The notes under the pieces were generated by a model, which was given only the letters and a program-made list of their open reading frames with translations, was not told where the DNA came from and made no database searches. A program made the position numbers and the translations under genes. A stretch of DNA of 64,000 bases from Ferribacterium limneticum (GTDB lineage: Bacteria; Pseudomonadota; Gammaproteobacteria; Burkholderiales; Rhodocyclaceae). Below, piece by piece: positions 15,871 to 24,417 of this stretch. The stretch is taken from positions 3,222,001 through 3,286,000 of the forward strand of contig NZ_CP075190.1 of the NCBI RefSeq assembly GCF_020510585.1, read 5' to 3'. Position 1 is the first letter of the stretch, and the number at the start of each line of letters is the position of its first letter.

Positions 15871-17406
15871 ATGAAACACGTTCAGGTACTCCCCCGCCCT
15901 GGCCGTCACGGCCGCAGCGCTCTGCTCGGCGCGACACTGCTCGCTACCGCCTTCGCCCTCGCCTCCCCGACGCTGGCCGATTCGATCCCGGTCGAAATAC
16001 TCGACCCCGGCCTTCAGGTCACGACAGTGCTCAACACAGGCCTTAGTCAGCCGATGGGCATCATCTTCCTTGGCCCCGACGATTTTCTCGTCCCCGAAAA
16101 GGGCTCCGGGCAGGTCAAGCGGGTGACCAACGGCGTCGTGCTGCCTGCACCGGTACTCGATCTGCCGGTCAATAGCAGTTCTGAACGCGGCTTGCTGAGC
16201 CTGGTGTTGCACCCTGACTTCCCGGCGACGCCCTATATGTACGCCTACTGGACCGAGAGCTCGACCGGCGCCGATTCGACCGCGATCAACGAGGTTCCCC
16301 TGCTCGGCAACCGGGTCGACCGCTTTGTCTGGAATGGCAACTCGCTCGTTTTTGACCGCACCCTGCAACGGCTTCGCTCCCGTCAGACGGACAATGTGGA
16401 AACCCCGGGGCACCCGGGCACCGCCAACGGTGGCGAATTCGGCAACCACAACGGCGGCGTGATGCGCTTTGGCCCGGACGACAAGCTCTATGTCTTCATG
16501 GGCGACCAGGGCCGGCGCGGCTGGCTGCAAAACCTGGCCAACGGCCCCTTCCTGACCGCCCCCTTGCTCGATGACACCTTCGGCGGCCCGGCTCCCGATA
16601 CTGCCCACCTGGCCGGCGTCATTCTGCGCCTCAACGACGATGGCTCGACGCCGGCCGACAATCCGTTCTTTGCCTCCGGTGCGGCAATTGGTGGCGAAGT
16701 CGGCCAGAACATCCAGAAGATTTTTTCCTACGGCCACCGCAACGGCTTCGGCATGGCCTTCGACCCCGTATCCGGTTCGCTATGGGAATCCGAGAACGCT
16801 GACGACGCCTATTCGGAGCTGAATCGCGTCATTCCCGGCATGAACGGCGGATGGATACAACTGGCCGGCCCATTGAGCCGCGTCGCCAACTGGAAACTCA
16901 TCGAAACCACACAATTTAACCGAGCGCTGCAACAGGTTCGCTACCCGCCAACCCGCTCGGTCTACACTGCCAGCCTGGCCACATCGCGCATGGTCAGTTT
17001 GCCGGGCGCCATCTACCGTGACCCGGAATTGAGCTGGCGCTACGAAATCGGTCCGTCCGGCCTCACCTTCGTCCGCGACGACAGCCTGGGGAACGCCAAC
17101 AGCGGCACCCTGTGGATGGGCTCGGCGCGCGCCTTCTCGCAAGTCGGAGGAACCGGCGGCAGCGTGTACCGGATTCGCCTCACAGCGGATCGCCTCACGG
17201 TTGACACCAGCGCCGACCCGAGACTGGCCGACCGGGTGGCCGACAACCTGTTCCGCGCCAGCAAGTTCGACGGCACGGAAAGCGAGACCCTGCTGATCGG
17301 TCGCGGCTTCGGCGTCACTCCAAGCATCGAACAGGGGCCGGATGGCAATCTCTACGTGGTCTCGCTCTCCGACAACGCCATCTACAAGATCAGCCCGAGT
17401 CCGTAG
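15871..17406 (+). CDS. PQQ-dependent sugar (aldose) dehydrogenase-like secreted protein
   Basis: 511 residues with a signal peptide and a six-bladed propeller of the soluble glucose/aldose dehydrogenase family: SQPMGIIFLGPDDFLV, RGLLSLVLHPDF, NHNGGVMRFGPDDKLYVFMG, FSYGHRNGFGMAFDP, LWESENADD. The family oxidises sugars with PQQ in the periplasm. PQQ synthesis genes are not in the window. GGAGG lies 8 bp before ATG 15871, and the gene follows the PEP-CTERM gene by 75 bp, so cotranscription is plausible. Confidence 0.82.
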   Translation: MKHVQVLPRPGRHGRSALLGATLLATAFALASPTLADSIPVEILDPGLQVTTVLNTGLSQPMGIIFLGPDDFLVPEKGSGQVKRVTNGVVLPAPVLDLPVNSSSERGLLSLVLHPDFPATPYMYAYWTESSTGADSTAINEVPLLGNRVDRFVWNGNSLVFDRTLQRLRSRQTDNVETPGHPGTANGGEFGNHNGGVMRFGPDDKLYVFMGDQGRRGWLQNLANGPFLTAPLLDDTFGGPAPDTAHLAGVILRLNDDGSTPADNPFFASGAAIGGEVGQNIQKIFSYGHRNGFGMAFDPVSGSLWESENADDAYSELNRVIPGMNGGWIQLAGPLSRVANWKLIETTQFNRALQQVRYPPTRSVYTASLATSRMVSLPGAIYRDPELSWRYEIGPSGLTFVRDDSLGNANSGTLWMGSARAFSQVGGTGGSVYRIRLTADRLTVDTSADPRLADRVADNLFRASKFDGTESETLLIGRGFGVTPSIEQGPDGNLYVVSLSDNAIYKISPSP

Positions 17407-17481
17407 ATAGCGCTGGTTTCCCACGGCTGGTTTCAGGCCAACGGCAGCTGAGGCCAGCGCAGCGGGCACTCGTCCGGCCAG

Positions 17482-17544
17482 GCAATCTGAGATAATCCGG
17501 GCATGCCGACCATTGCCCGCCTCCCCGACCTGCTGATCAGCCAG
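17482..17544 (+). repeat. Direct repeat, left copy (mutL 5' end)
   Basis: Identical to 18584-18646 except for five bases just before the ATG: 16 bp of leader plus 42 bp of coding sequence. The two copies bracket about 1.04 kb with the mutL fragment and a PEP-CTERM gene. Confidence 0.9.
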
Positions 17545-17725
17545 CCATCAGCCTGTTCGTCAACATCGAACTGGCGCCGGTCGATGTGAACGACCACCCG
17601 GCCAAGACCTAAGCCCGCTTCCGCGACTCGTGCGCCACGCAACACAGTTCGTCTTCCACGCCATCCAGCGCACGCTGGCGACAGCGGTGGAACCCGTGCG
17701 CAGATCGCAATTGGAACGGGCACCG
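17482..17725 (+). pseudogene. Internally deleted mutL fragment
   Basis: Positions 17503-17544 repeat the first 14 codons of the intact mutL exactly. The sequence then jumps to DNA matching mutL codons about 280-335 (near 19446-19615), but diverged at many, mostly third, positions. In the frame homologous to mutL there is a TAA where mutL has GAA (about 17608) and a frameshift soon after; from the ATG itself a TGA appears at 17587-17589. It is therefore a dead remnant and not a gene. It lies upstream of a low-GC PEP-CTERM gene that separates it from intact mutL. Confidence 0.85.
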
Positions 17726-17768
17726 CCACTCCCGCGCAAGCGGTAGTGACGGTGCCCGAGTCAGCAGT

Positions 17769-17800
17769 CTGAAAGCCAGACCCAAAGGTCTAGCTTTCAG
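17769..17800 (-). terminator. Hairpin downstream of PEP-CTERM gene
   Basis: CTGAAAGC pairs with GCTTTCAG, and inside this AGACC pairs with GGTCT around a CAAA loop. It lies 18 bp after the stop of the minus-strand PEP-CTERM gene. There is no strong U-run, so termination is probable but not certain. Confidence 0.5.
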
Positions 17801-17817
17801 GTTCTTCAGAACAAGGA

Positions 17818-18402
17818 TCAGGCCAGCTTCTTTTTGCGCCTGGAGATGGCCAAACCGGCCAGCCCCAAGCCAAAGAGAGCGAGGCTTTCGGGTTCAGGTA
17901 CCCGGTTGTCGCCTTGCACGTCAAAGATGATCTCGTAGCTCCAACTACTGCTAGCGACTCCACCGGGAGCAGTCATTGAAACAGGAGAAAAGGCGTAAAC
18001 ACCCTCGCCAAGCGGTAGCGCTCCCACAAAAAAGTCTTGATCAGAACTATCTAAAATATTGGCAGTACTAGAACTCAACACACCGCCAGAATGGCCACCA
18101 GTCTTAAGGTCCCAAGTGGAAGTCAGGCCCGACTGACCTACCACTACTTGATCAAATGCTGAAAATATGACATTGGTCAGTGTTTGGCCGACACCCAAAT
18201 GGAATAAAAATCCATCGAAATCAACACCATCCGTTCCAAACGAACTACGGCCCAGTACCGAGTTTGAGCCGATCGAAAAGCCAAGATCAACAGTATCCTG
18301 CGCGGCCAAATCGCCGTTTACAGCCTCAGAATAGATAACTCCTGCTTGAGCCGAACCCATAAAAAGGGTTACGAGAATCGCCGCGATCGAAAGTTTTGCC
18401 AT
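17818..18402 (-). CDS. PEP-CTERM protein in a low-GC insert
   Basis: 194 residues: signal peptide MAKLSIAAILVTLFMGSAQA, a beta-rich secreted domain, and sorting tail VPEPESLALFGLGLAGLAI followed by SRRKKK. Base composition of the gene and especially its upstream 200 bp is much more AT-rich than the surroundings. It lies between duplicated mutL 5' ends, so it probably arrived by insertion or recombination. It has its own sigma-54 promoter at 18440-18456. Confidence 0.85.
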   Translation of the reverse strand: MAKLSIAAILVTLFMGSAQAGVIYSEAVNGDLAAQDTVDLGFSIGSNSVLGRSSFGTDGVDFDGFLFHLGVGQTLTNVIFSAFDQVVVGQSGLTSTWDLKTGGHSGGVLSSSTANILDSSDQDFFVGALPLGEGVYAFSPVSMTAPGGVASSSWSYEIIFDVQGDNRVPEPESLALFGLGLAGLAISRRKKKLA

Positions 18403-18439
18403 ACAGCCCTCTATAAAAACCCTAACGTTCTAAATACAA

Positions 18440-18456
18440 AGCAATATCGAGACCAA
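18440..18456 (-). promoter_or_regulatory. Sigma-54 promoter of PEP-CTERM gene
   Basis: Read on the minus strand: TGGTCT-CGATA-TTGCT, with GG and GC 10 bp apart. It sits about 40 bp before the gene start at 18402. Confidence 0.65.
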
Positions 18457-18583
18457 TATAAAACTAACCTAAAAAATCAATCGATTGCAAAAACACACAA
18501 AACCAAAACAATTAATTCGTCATGGTCAGTGTCAAATTTTCCGACACAATTTCTCATTAACTGGCTGCCGTACGCCTATCGGA

Positions 18584-18646
18584 GCAATCTGAGATAATCA
18601 GCGGATGCCGACCATTGCCCGCCTCCCCGACCTGCTGATCAGCCAG
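18584..18646 (+). repeat. Direct repeat, right copy (start of intact mutL)
   Basis: Second copy of the repeat at 17482-17544; here it leads into the functional mutL reading frame. Confidence 0.9.
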
Positions 18647-20431
18647 ATTGCCGCTGGCGAAGTGGTTGAAAGACCCGCCTCCGTCCTCAAGGAACTCCTC
18701 GAAAACAGCCTCGATGCCGGCAGCAAGGCGATCCAGGTGCATCTCGAAGAAGGCGGCGTCAAGCTGATCCGCATCACCGACGACGGTTGCGGCATTGCCA
18801 AGGACGAACTGGCGCTGGCCCTGACCCGGCATGCCACGTCCAAGATTGCCAGCCTCGACGATCTTGAACGGGTCGGCACCCTTGGCTTTCGTGGCGAGGC
18901 GCTGGCTTCGGTCGCTTCCGTCGCCCGGCTGAGCATCACCAGCCGCGAACGCGGTGCGGCGCATGCCTGGAAATTGAGAGGAGAGCCGGGTGCGGAGCCA
19001 GAGCCGGCCGCCCTGATGGCCGGCACAGTCGTCGAAATGCGCGACCTTTATTTCAACACCCCGGCCCGCCGCAAGTTTTTGAAATCGGAAAGCACCGAAT
19101 TCGCCCATTGCGCCGATGCCGTCCGCCGTCTGGCGCTGACCCGCCCGGATGTGGCGATCAGCCTGACCCACAACGGTCGCAACCTGTTCCAGCTCGCCCC
19201 CGCCGACGCGCCGCGGCGCATTGCCGACATCCTCGGCGACGATTTCCTCGGCGCCGCCCGCGCTGTCGATGCCGGGGCCGGCCCGTTGTCACTCGCCGGC
19301 TTCGCTATCGACCCGACGCGCGCCACCGACGCCAAGGATGGCCAGTACGTCTTCGTCAACGGCCGTTTCGTGCGCGACAAGATCATCAGCCATGCCCTGC
19401 GCGAAGCCTATCGCGACGTCCTGCACGGCAGCCGCCAGCCGGCCGTCTGCCTGTTCGTGAACATCGACCCGGCGCTGGTCGACGTCAACGTCCACCCGGC
19501 CAAAACCGAAGTCCGCTTCCGCGATTCGCGCGCCATGCACCAGTTCGTCTTCCACGCCATCCAGCGTACCCTCGCCGCGCCGGTACAGGCCGAAGCCGCC
19601 CCGGCGCTGGTCGAACGCGAGACTTCCACGGTCAACCGGCAAAATCAGCCAAATTTCGAATACGCCCCGCCGCTCCGTCATCAAGGCAGCCTCGGTGTCG
19701 CCGAACCGGCTGCTGCCGCCTATCTCGCCTTCGCCCGTGCCGCGCAGCAGGTCGCGCCATCGTCCGCCGGCCCGGCCACGACATTTCAATTTCAGCCCAA
19801 TTTTCCGGTTGACCGTGGCAATGACAGCCCGCCGCCCGACAGCGCCGGCCCGCCGCTCGGCTACGCCCTGGCCCAGCTGCACGGCATCTACATCCTCGCC
19901 CAGAACGCCCGCGGCCTGATCCTCATCGACATGCACGCGGCGCACGAGCGCATCCTCTACGAAAAGCTCAAAACCGCCTTCGACAACCGTCAGATCGCCA
20001 CCCAGGCGCTGCTCATCCCGGCTGTCTTCTCGGCCGACCCACTCGACATCGCCGCCGTCGAAGAACACGCCGACGCCCTGGCCGACCTCGGCTTCCAGAT
20101 TGCCCCGCTCGGCCCCAACCAGCTCGGCGTCCGCGCCGTCCCCGCCCTGCTGCAAAGCGGCGACCCCGCCGCGCTGGCCAAATCGCTGATCGCCGAACTG
20201 CGCGAACACGGCATCACCCAACTCGCCACCGCGCGCCGTAACGAACTCCTCGCTACCATGGCCTGCCACGGCGCCGTCCGCGCCCGCCGCCTGCTCACCG
20301 TTCCCGAAATGAATGCCCTGCTTCGCCAGATGGAAGAAACCGAACGCGCCGGCCAATGCAATCACGGCCGGCCGACGTGGACGGAGTTGTCGCTCAACGA
20401 TCTCGACAAACTATTTCTGCGCGGGCAATAA
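18605..20431 (+). CDS. mutL: DNA mismatch repair protein MutL
   Basis: 608 residues. The N-terminal GHKL ATPase has KELLENSLDAGSKAI, DDGCGIAKDEL and LGFRGEALASVASVARL. The transducer domain contains VNVHPAKTEVRF (about 293). The C-terminal dimer domain has LAQLHGIYILAQN and MACHGAVRARR. The Pro/Ala linker between them (about 335-425) contains two inverted copies of the dispersed motif encoding TVNRQNQPNFEY and FQPNFPVDRGN. No endonuclease DQHA(X)2E(X)4E motif was seen (it reads DMHAAHERILYE), which needs comparison with other betaproteobacterial MutL before concluding. Confidence 0.95.
   Translation: MPTIARLPDLLISQIAAGEVVERPASVLKELLENSLDAGSKAIQVHLEEGGVKLIRITDDGCGIAKDELALALTRHATSKIASLDDLERVGTLGFRGEALASVASVARLSITSRERGAAHAWKLRGEPGAEPEPAALMAGTVVEMRDLYFNTPARRKFLKSESTEFAHCADAVRRLALTRPDVAISLTHNGRNLFQLAPADAPRRIADILGDDFLGAARAVDAGAGPLSLAGFAIDPTRATDAKDGQYVFVNGRFVRDKIISHALREAYRDVLHGSRQPAVCLFVNIDPALVDVNVHPAKTEVRFRDSRAMHQFVFHAIQRTLAAPVQAEAAPALVERETSTVNRQNQPNFEYAPPLRHQGSLGVAEPAAAAYLAFARAAQQVAPSSAGPATTFQFQPNFPVDRGNDSPPPDSAGPPLGYALAQLHGIYILAQNARGLILIDMHAAHERILYEKLKTAFDNRQIATQALLIPAVFSADPLDIAAVEEHADALADLGFQIAPLGPNQLGVRAVPALLQSGDPAALAKSLIAELREHGITQLATARRNELLATMACHGAVRARRLLTVPEMNALLRQMEETERAGQCNHGRPTWTELSLNDLDKLFLRGQ
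19625..19660 (+). repeat. Dispersed two-part motif, copy 4 (mutL linker)
   Basis: Plus-oriented, exact CCACGGTCAACCGG core with a CAGCCAAATTTCGAA tail. It encodes TVNRQNQPNFEY. Confidence 0.85.
19782..19819 (-). repeat. Dispersed two-part motif, copy 5 (mutL linker, inverted)
   Basis: Minus-oriented, exact core, with a TTTCAATTTCAGCCCAA tail on the plus strand. It faces copy 4 about 120 bp away and encodes FQFQPNFPVDRGN. Confidence 0.85.
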
Positions 20432-20466
20432 TTCGGCGGCTCACACCCGCCCCGGCCCGCGCCCTC

Positions 20467-23178
20467 ATGATGTCATCCCTCAGGCAGTTGCTCCGACCGT
20501 CCTCGGCGCCCCCCGGCGAACGTCGCAACGTCCTGATCGCCCTCGGGCTTCTCGCCCTGCTGACGTATATCGGGCTCATTGTCGGCGGCCTGAAAATCTC
20601 ACTGGACCGCGAAAACGAGTTTGCCCTGCGCAACCTCGACAATCTGGCGCGCGTACTGGAGGCACATGCCCACAACACTGTGGACAAGATCGACACCGTG
20701 CTGCTGGCCAGCCAGCTGCGCCTGAACACCACGCTGTCCGGCGAATCGGGCGACGCTGCCGCGATCAACACTGCGCTGGCCAGCTATCTGGCGCTGATCG
20801 CCAGCGAATCGCAAAGCCTGCGCGTGGCCAATGCCGAGGGCAACTTCACGCATGACGCCTCGGGCAAAATCGCCAGCGTCCATATTCGCGACCGCGACTA
20901 CTTTCAGCGCAATCGCGATGGCGCCAGCGCGCTGGTCGTCTCAGAGCCGCTGTTCGCTCGCATCACCAGCAACTGGGTGATCACGCTGAGCCGCCGCCTC
21001 AGCGACCCGCAAGGCAATTTTGCCGGCCTGGTCCAGGCAGCGGTACGGGCCGATCATTTCCAGGAATTTTTCACCAGCCTGAAGCTTGGTAGCGGCCAGA
21101 GCATCGCGCTGGTCGACCACGAAAGCCGCCTGATCGCCCGTTACCCGGCCGCCCCCGAACGTCAGGGCAAAGCCATCGACGGCATGCCGCTGACCGCGCT
21201 GATCGCCGACAAACGACCGTATGGCAATTTCACCCACCACTCCTCGGTTGACGGTGTCGAGCGGCGCTATGTCGCCCGTCAGGTCGGCCACTACCCGTTG
21301 TACGTAGTGGTTGGCCACGCGCCGAGCGACTATCTGGCCAACTGGTATCAGCAAGTTCTCTGGTCAGTCCTCAGCATTCTGGTGTTGGCCTTCGTTCTGG
21401 CCGGCTGGATCGCAGTCTGGCTGCGCACCTACGACCGGGCGCACGCGCTGGCGCAAGGGATGACCCGGGCCTACGAGAACACCACGCGGCAAACCCGGGC
21501 CCTCCTCGACAGCCTGCCCGACCCGGCCTGGCTGAGCGACCCCCAGCAACGTCTGATCGCCGTCAACGACGCCTACGCGCGGGCCTGCGGCAAACCGGCC
21601 GACACCCTGCCCGGGCAGACGGTAGCCGCCATCTGGCCGGCGGAGGCAGCCGAATCGCTGACCCGGCTGGATGCCCTGGCGCTGACCGAACAACGGCAAC
21701 AGCGGCGGACCGACACCCAGCAACTGGCCGATGGCGAGATCCGTCATTTCGAGTTCATCTCGACACCGGTCCTCGACGACCGCGGCGAACTGACCGGCGT
21801 CGCCGGGGTCGCCCGCGACATCACGCAACTGCATGAGGACCAGGAGCGTATCCGCTACCTGGCCGAACACGACCAGCTGACCCGGCTCCCCAACCGCAGC
21901 ATGCTGGCCGATCTGATGTCACAGGCGCTGGCGCTGACCTTCGGGACCCAGGCTGAGGTCGCCCTGATGTTCCTCGACCTCGACCATTTCAAGAACGTAA
22001 ACGACACCCTCGGCCACGAGATTGGCGACCAGTTGCTGCTTGAGGCGGCCCAGCGTTTGCGCCGCAGCCTCGATGCGCGCGACACGGTCAGCCGACAGGG
22101 CGGCGACGAATTCGCCATGCTCATTCAGGGCTATGGCTCGCCCTCGCGCCTGGCCAGCATCGCCCAGCGACTGATCGACGCACTGGGCGAGCCCTTCATG
22201 GTGGCCGGGCACGAATTGCGGGTTGGCGCCAGCATCGGCATCAGCACCTACCCGGAGGACGGCAAGGACATCGGCAGCCTGCTCAAGAACGCCGACACGG
22301 CGATGTACCAGGCCAAGGCCGCCGGCGGCAATGCCTACCGCTTCTTTACGCCCGAAATGAACACCCGCATCTCCGAACGAGTGATGCTGGAAGACTCCCT
22401 GCGCCGGGCGCTGCGCGGCCAGGACATCTACCTCAACTACCAGCCGCAGGTCGACGCCCAAAGCGGCCGCCTGATCGGCCTCGAAGCACTGGTCCGCTGG
22501 AACCATCCGGAAATTGGCAATATCCCGCCCGCGCGCTTTATCCCGATCGCCGAGGAAAGCAACCTGATCAACCAGATCGGCGACTGGGTGCTGCGTGAAG
22601 CCTGTCGGCAAAACCGCCAGTGGCAGGATCAAGGCTTGCCGCCCGTAGTCATGGCGGTCAACCTGTCCGCCGTTCAGTTGCGCCAGGCCAACCTTGCCCA
22701 ACGCATCGTCGCCATCCTCGCCGAAACCGGCCTGGAAGCCCGCTGGCTCGAGCTGGAAGTCACCGAAAGCGCCTTCATCCACGACACCGACCGCATCGTC
22801 GCCGTGCTCGACGAACTTAGCGCCCTGGGCATCAAGCTGTCGATCGACGATTTCGGCACCGGCTACTCCAGCCTCGCCTACCTCAAGCGTCTGCCCTTCG
22901 ACCGCATCAAGATTGACCAGTCCTTCGTCCGCGAACTGCCGGGCGATACCGACGATGTCGCCATCGTCCGGGCCATCATCGCCATCGCCGACAGCCTGCA
23001 AAAGGAAGTCATCGCCGAAGGTGTCGAGGAGCTCACCCAAGCCGACTTCCTGCTCGACCACGGTTGCCGCCTGATGCAGGGCTACCACTTTGGCCGCCCG
23101 ACCTCGGCGGTCGCCATCGAAGCCGTGTTACAGCGGGGCGGATACCTCCCCATGCGGGCAGTCGACGCGGCCGTTTGA
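20467..23178 (+). CDS. Membrane-bound GGDEF-EAL cyclic-di-GMP protein with dCache and PAS domains
   Basis: 903 residues: TM helix near 20-40, a large periplasmic Cache sensor to about 295, a second TM near 300-320, and a PAS domain near 345-455. GGDEF follows with an intact GGDEF at 545-549, then EAL with EAL at 673-675, DDFGTGYSSLAYLKRL and the KIDQSFV and EGVEE motifs. Both catalytic sites look complete, so synthesis and breakdown of c-di-GMP are both possible. The inhibitory I-site reads DARD rather than RxxD, so product inhibition may be lost. The start is ATG 20467 (or 20470), just after mutL. Confidence 0.92.
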   Translation: MMSSLRQLLRPSSAPPGERRNVLIALGLLALLTYIGLIVGGLKISLDRENEFALRNLDNLARVLEAHAHNTVDKIDTVLLASQLRLNTTLSGESGDAAAINTALASYLALIASESQSLRVANAEGNFTHDASGKIASVHIRDRDYFQRNRDGASALVVSEPLFARITSNWVITLSRRLSDPQGNFAGLVQAAVRADHFQEFFTSLKLGSGQSIALVDHESRLIARYPAAPERQGKAIDGMPLTALIADKRPYGNFTHHSSVDGVERRYVARQVGHYPLYVVVGHAPSDYLANWYQQVLWSVLSILVLAFVLAGWIAVWLRTYDRAHALAQGMTRAYENTTRQTRALLDSLPDPAWLSDPQQRLIAVNDAYARACGKPADTLPGQTVAAIWPAEAAESLTRLDALALTEQRQQRRTDTQQLADGEIRHFEFISTPVLDDRGELTGVAGVARDITQLHEDQERIRYLAEHDQLTRLPNRSMLADLMSQALALTFGTQAEVALMFLDLDHFKNVNDTLGHEIGDQLLLEAAQRLRRSLDARDTVSRQGGDEFAMLIQGYGSPSRLASIAQRLIDALGEPFMVAGHELRVGASIGISTYPEDGKDIGSLLKNADTAMYQAKAAGGNAYRFFTPEMNTRISERVMLEDSLRRALRGQDIYLNYQPQVDAQSGRLIGLEALVRWNHPEIGNIPPARFIPIAEESNLINQIGDWVLREACRQNRQWQDQGLPPVVMAVNLSAVQLRQANLAQRIVAILAETGLEARWLELEVTESAFIHDTDRIVAVLDELSALGIKLSIDDFGTGYSSLAYLKRLPFDRIKIDQSFVRELPGDTDDVAIVRAIIAIADSLQKEVIAEGVEELTQADFLLDHGCRLMQGYHFGRPTSAVAIEAVLQRGGYLPMRAVDAAV

Positions 23179-23180
23179 TT

Positions 23181-23217
23181 CCCACGGTCAACCGGAAAAT
23201 TTGGCCAAAAACGAAAA
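23181..23217 (+). repeat. Dispersed two-part motif, copy 6 (intergenic)
   Basis: Near-consensus copy with CCCACGGTCAACCGGAAAA then TTTGGCCAAAAACGAAAA, three bases after the stop of the GGDEF-EAL gene. Confidence 0.9.
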
Positions 23218-23293
23218 CCGGTCCTGCAGCGAAGCCGGCGGGCCAGCCTTCATGAATCACTGATCAACGCGACAAACGCTTTCTGCGCGAGCA

Positions 23294-23318
23294 AGAAAAA
23301 CCCCGCCGCAGCGGGGTT
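23294..23318 (-). terminator. Rho-independent terminator of PEP-CTERM gene
   Basis: On the minus strand AACCCCGC-TGCG-GCGGGGTT is followed by TTTTC. It is 22 bp beyond the stop of the gene at 23340. The 8-bp perfect stem and U-run are typical. Confidence 0.85.
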
Positions 23319-23339
23319 CGGGCGCAAACGATAGATCGC

Positions 23340-24203
23340 TTACAGCGACTGGCGGCGACGTGCCATGGCACCAATCAGACCGAGACCAGCCAGGAACATG
23401 GCGTAGCTCTCCGGCTCGGGAACGGCAGCAATAGCGGATGCCACAACATTGGTACTACCGCTAGCGTTGGCCCCCAACTGGATTGTTCCGGTAAGGAGAC
23501 CAGCGGACATATTCACAAATGCACCAGCCAGTGTCACCGACGTCGACTGGGTTGATGGTGAATTCGGATACCACCAGTAATAATTTCCGACAAATGAAGA
23601 AGTAGTGTCATACGAGTTTTGGCTGCCATTCCCGCTTGCACCTACACCGTTCACCGTCATGACAGCATTGGCAGAGGCACTCTCTCCGTTGCCAGTCGAG
23701 GAATCATACCCGACCGTGGATGACGCCTGTGTTGAAGCATTGGCTTGGAATACAACCGCGGTATTCGCGCTCAACTGGAAGCTGCCACCGCCGTTGTAGT
23801 TTTGCGCAGATGCGGTGAACGACTTGCCGTTACCTCCCGCACTGGTTGCTGTGGCAGACCCTGAAGCAGAAAGCGAGTTGGTGGTGATCGTGGCGCTCGC
23901 AGCCGCATTGAAGATACTTGCCATCGAGCTGTTTACCTCCCCGACCGGCATGTAATTGTTGGTGTAGCTAGTACCATATTGCCCGCTGACGTTTGCATTG
24001 GTGTAAGTAGCCATGTTCGGATCAATGCCGGACACGTTGGCCCACGTAATCGTCGGCACAATGCCGTCCAGCGGGTTCAGATCGTAGAGCGTAATCGTAA
24101 AATCGCTGATCGTCGCAGATGCGGATACGGCCGCCATGGCCGGTGTTGCAAACCCTATTGCAATGGCACCAACCAATGCCAGTTTCTTGAATACGAATTT
24201 CAT
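23340..24203 (-). CDS. PEP-CTERM secreted protein, Ser/Ala/Asn-rich
   Basis: 287 residues: signal peptide MKFVFKKLALVGAIAIGFATPAMA, a low-complexity Ser/Thr/Ala/Asn-rich body with no recognised domain, and sorting tail VPEPESYAMFLAGLGLIGAM followed by ARRRQSL. The composition suits an extracellular, possibly glycosylated, beta-structured protein. It has its own sigma-54 promoter and its own terminator, so it is a single-gene unit. ATG 24203 follows a GGGGAA ribosome site. Confidence 0.85.
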   Translation of the reverse strand: MKFVFKKLALVGAIAIGFATPAMAAVSASATISDFTITLYDLNPLDGIVPTITWANVSGIDPNMATYTNANVSGQYGTSYTNNYMPVGEVNSSMASIFNAAASATITTNSLSASGSATATSAGGNGKSFTASAQNYNGGGSFQLSANTAVVFQANASTQASSTVGYDSSTGNGESASANAVMTVNGVGASGNGSQNSYDTTSSFVGNYYWWYPNSPSTQSTSVTLAGAFVNMSAGLLTGTIQLGANASGSTNVVASAIAAVPEPESYAMFLAGLGLIGAMARRRQSL

Positions 24204-24239
24204 TTTTTCCCCTTAAGTAGATACCTGCTTCTTAATGCT

Positions 24240-24255
24240 AGCAAAGCACTAACCC
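24240..24255 (-). promoter_or_regulatory. Sigma-54 promoter of PEP-CTERM gene
   Basis: On the minus strand GGGTTA-GTGCT-TTGCT, with GG and GC 10 bp apart and the -12 block perfect. It is about 40 bp before ATG 24203. Confidence 0.65.
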
Positions 24256-24353
24256 AACGTCATTAGTCCATTTGGATATCCAGTAAACATAAAATTGGCG
24301 TGCAAAGGGATTGTTAAAATCTCTTTTCTCGATTAAACAGCCCTGACCAAAAT

Positions 24354-24390
24354 CCCACGGTCAACCGGAAAAAATGGCCAAAAATGAAAT
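24354..24390 (+). repeat. Dispersed two-part motif, copy 7 (intergenic)
   Basis: CCCACGGTCAACCGGAAAA then AATGGCCAAAAATGAAAT, 28 bp before the small membrane protein gene at 24418. Confidence 0.9.
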
Positions 24391-24417
24391 CTTGCCCAGC
24401 GATAAAATCCCTGCTCC

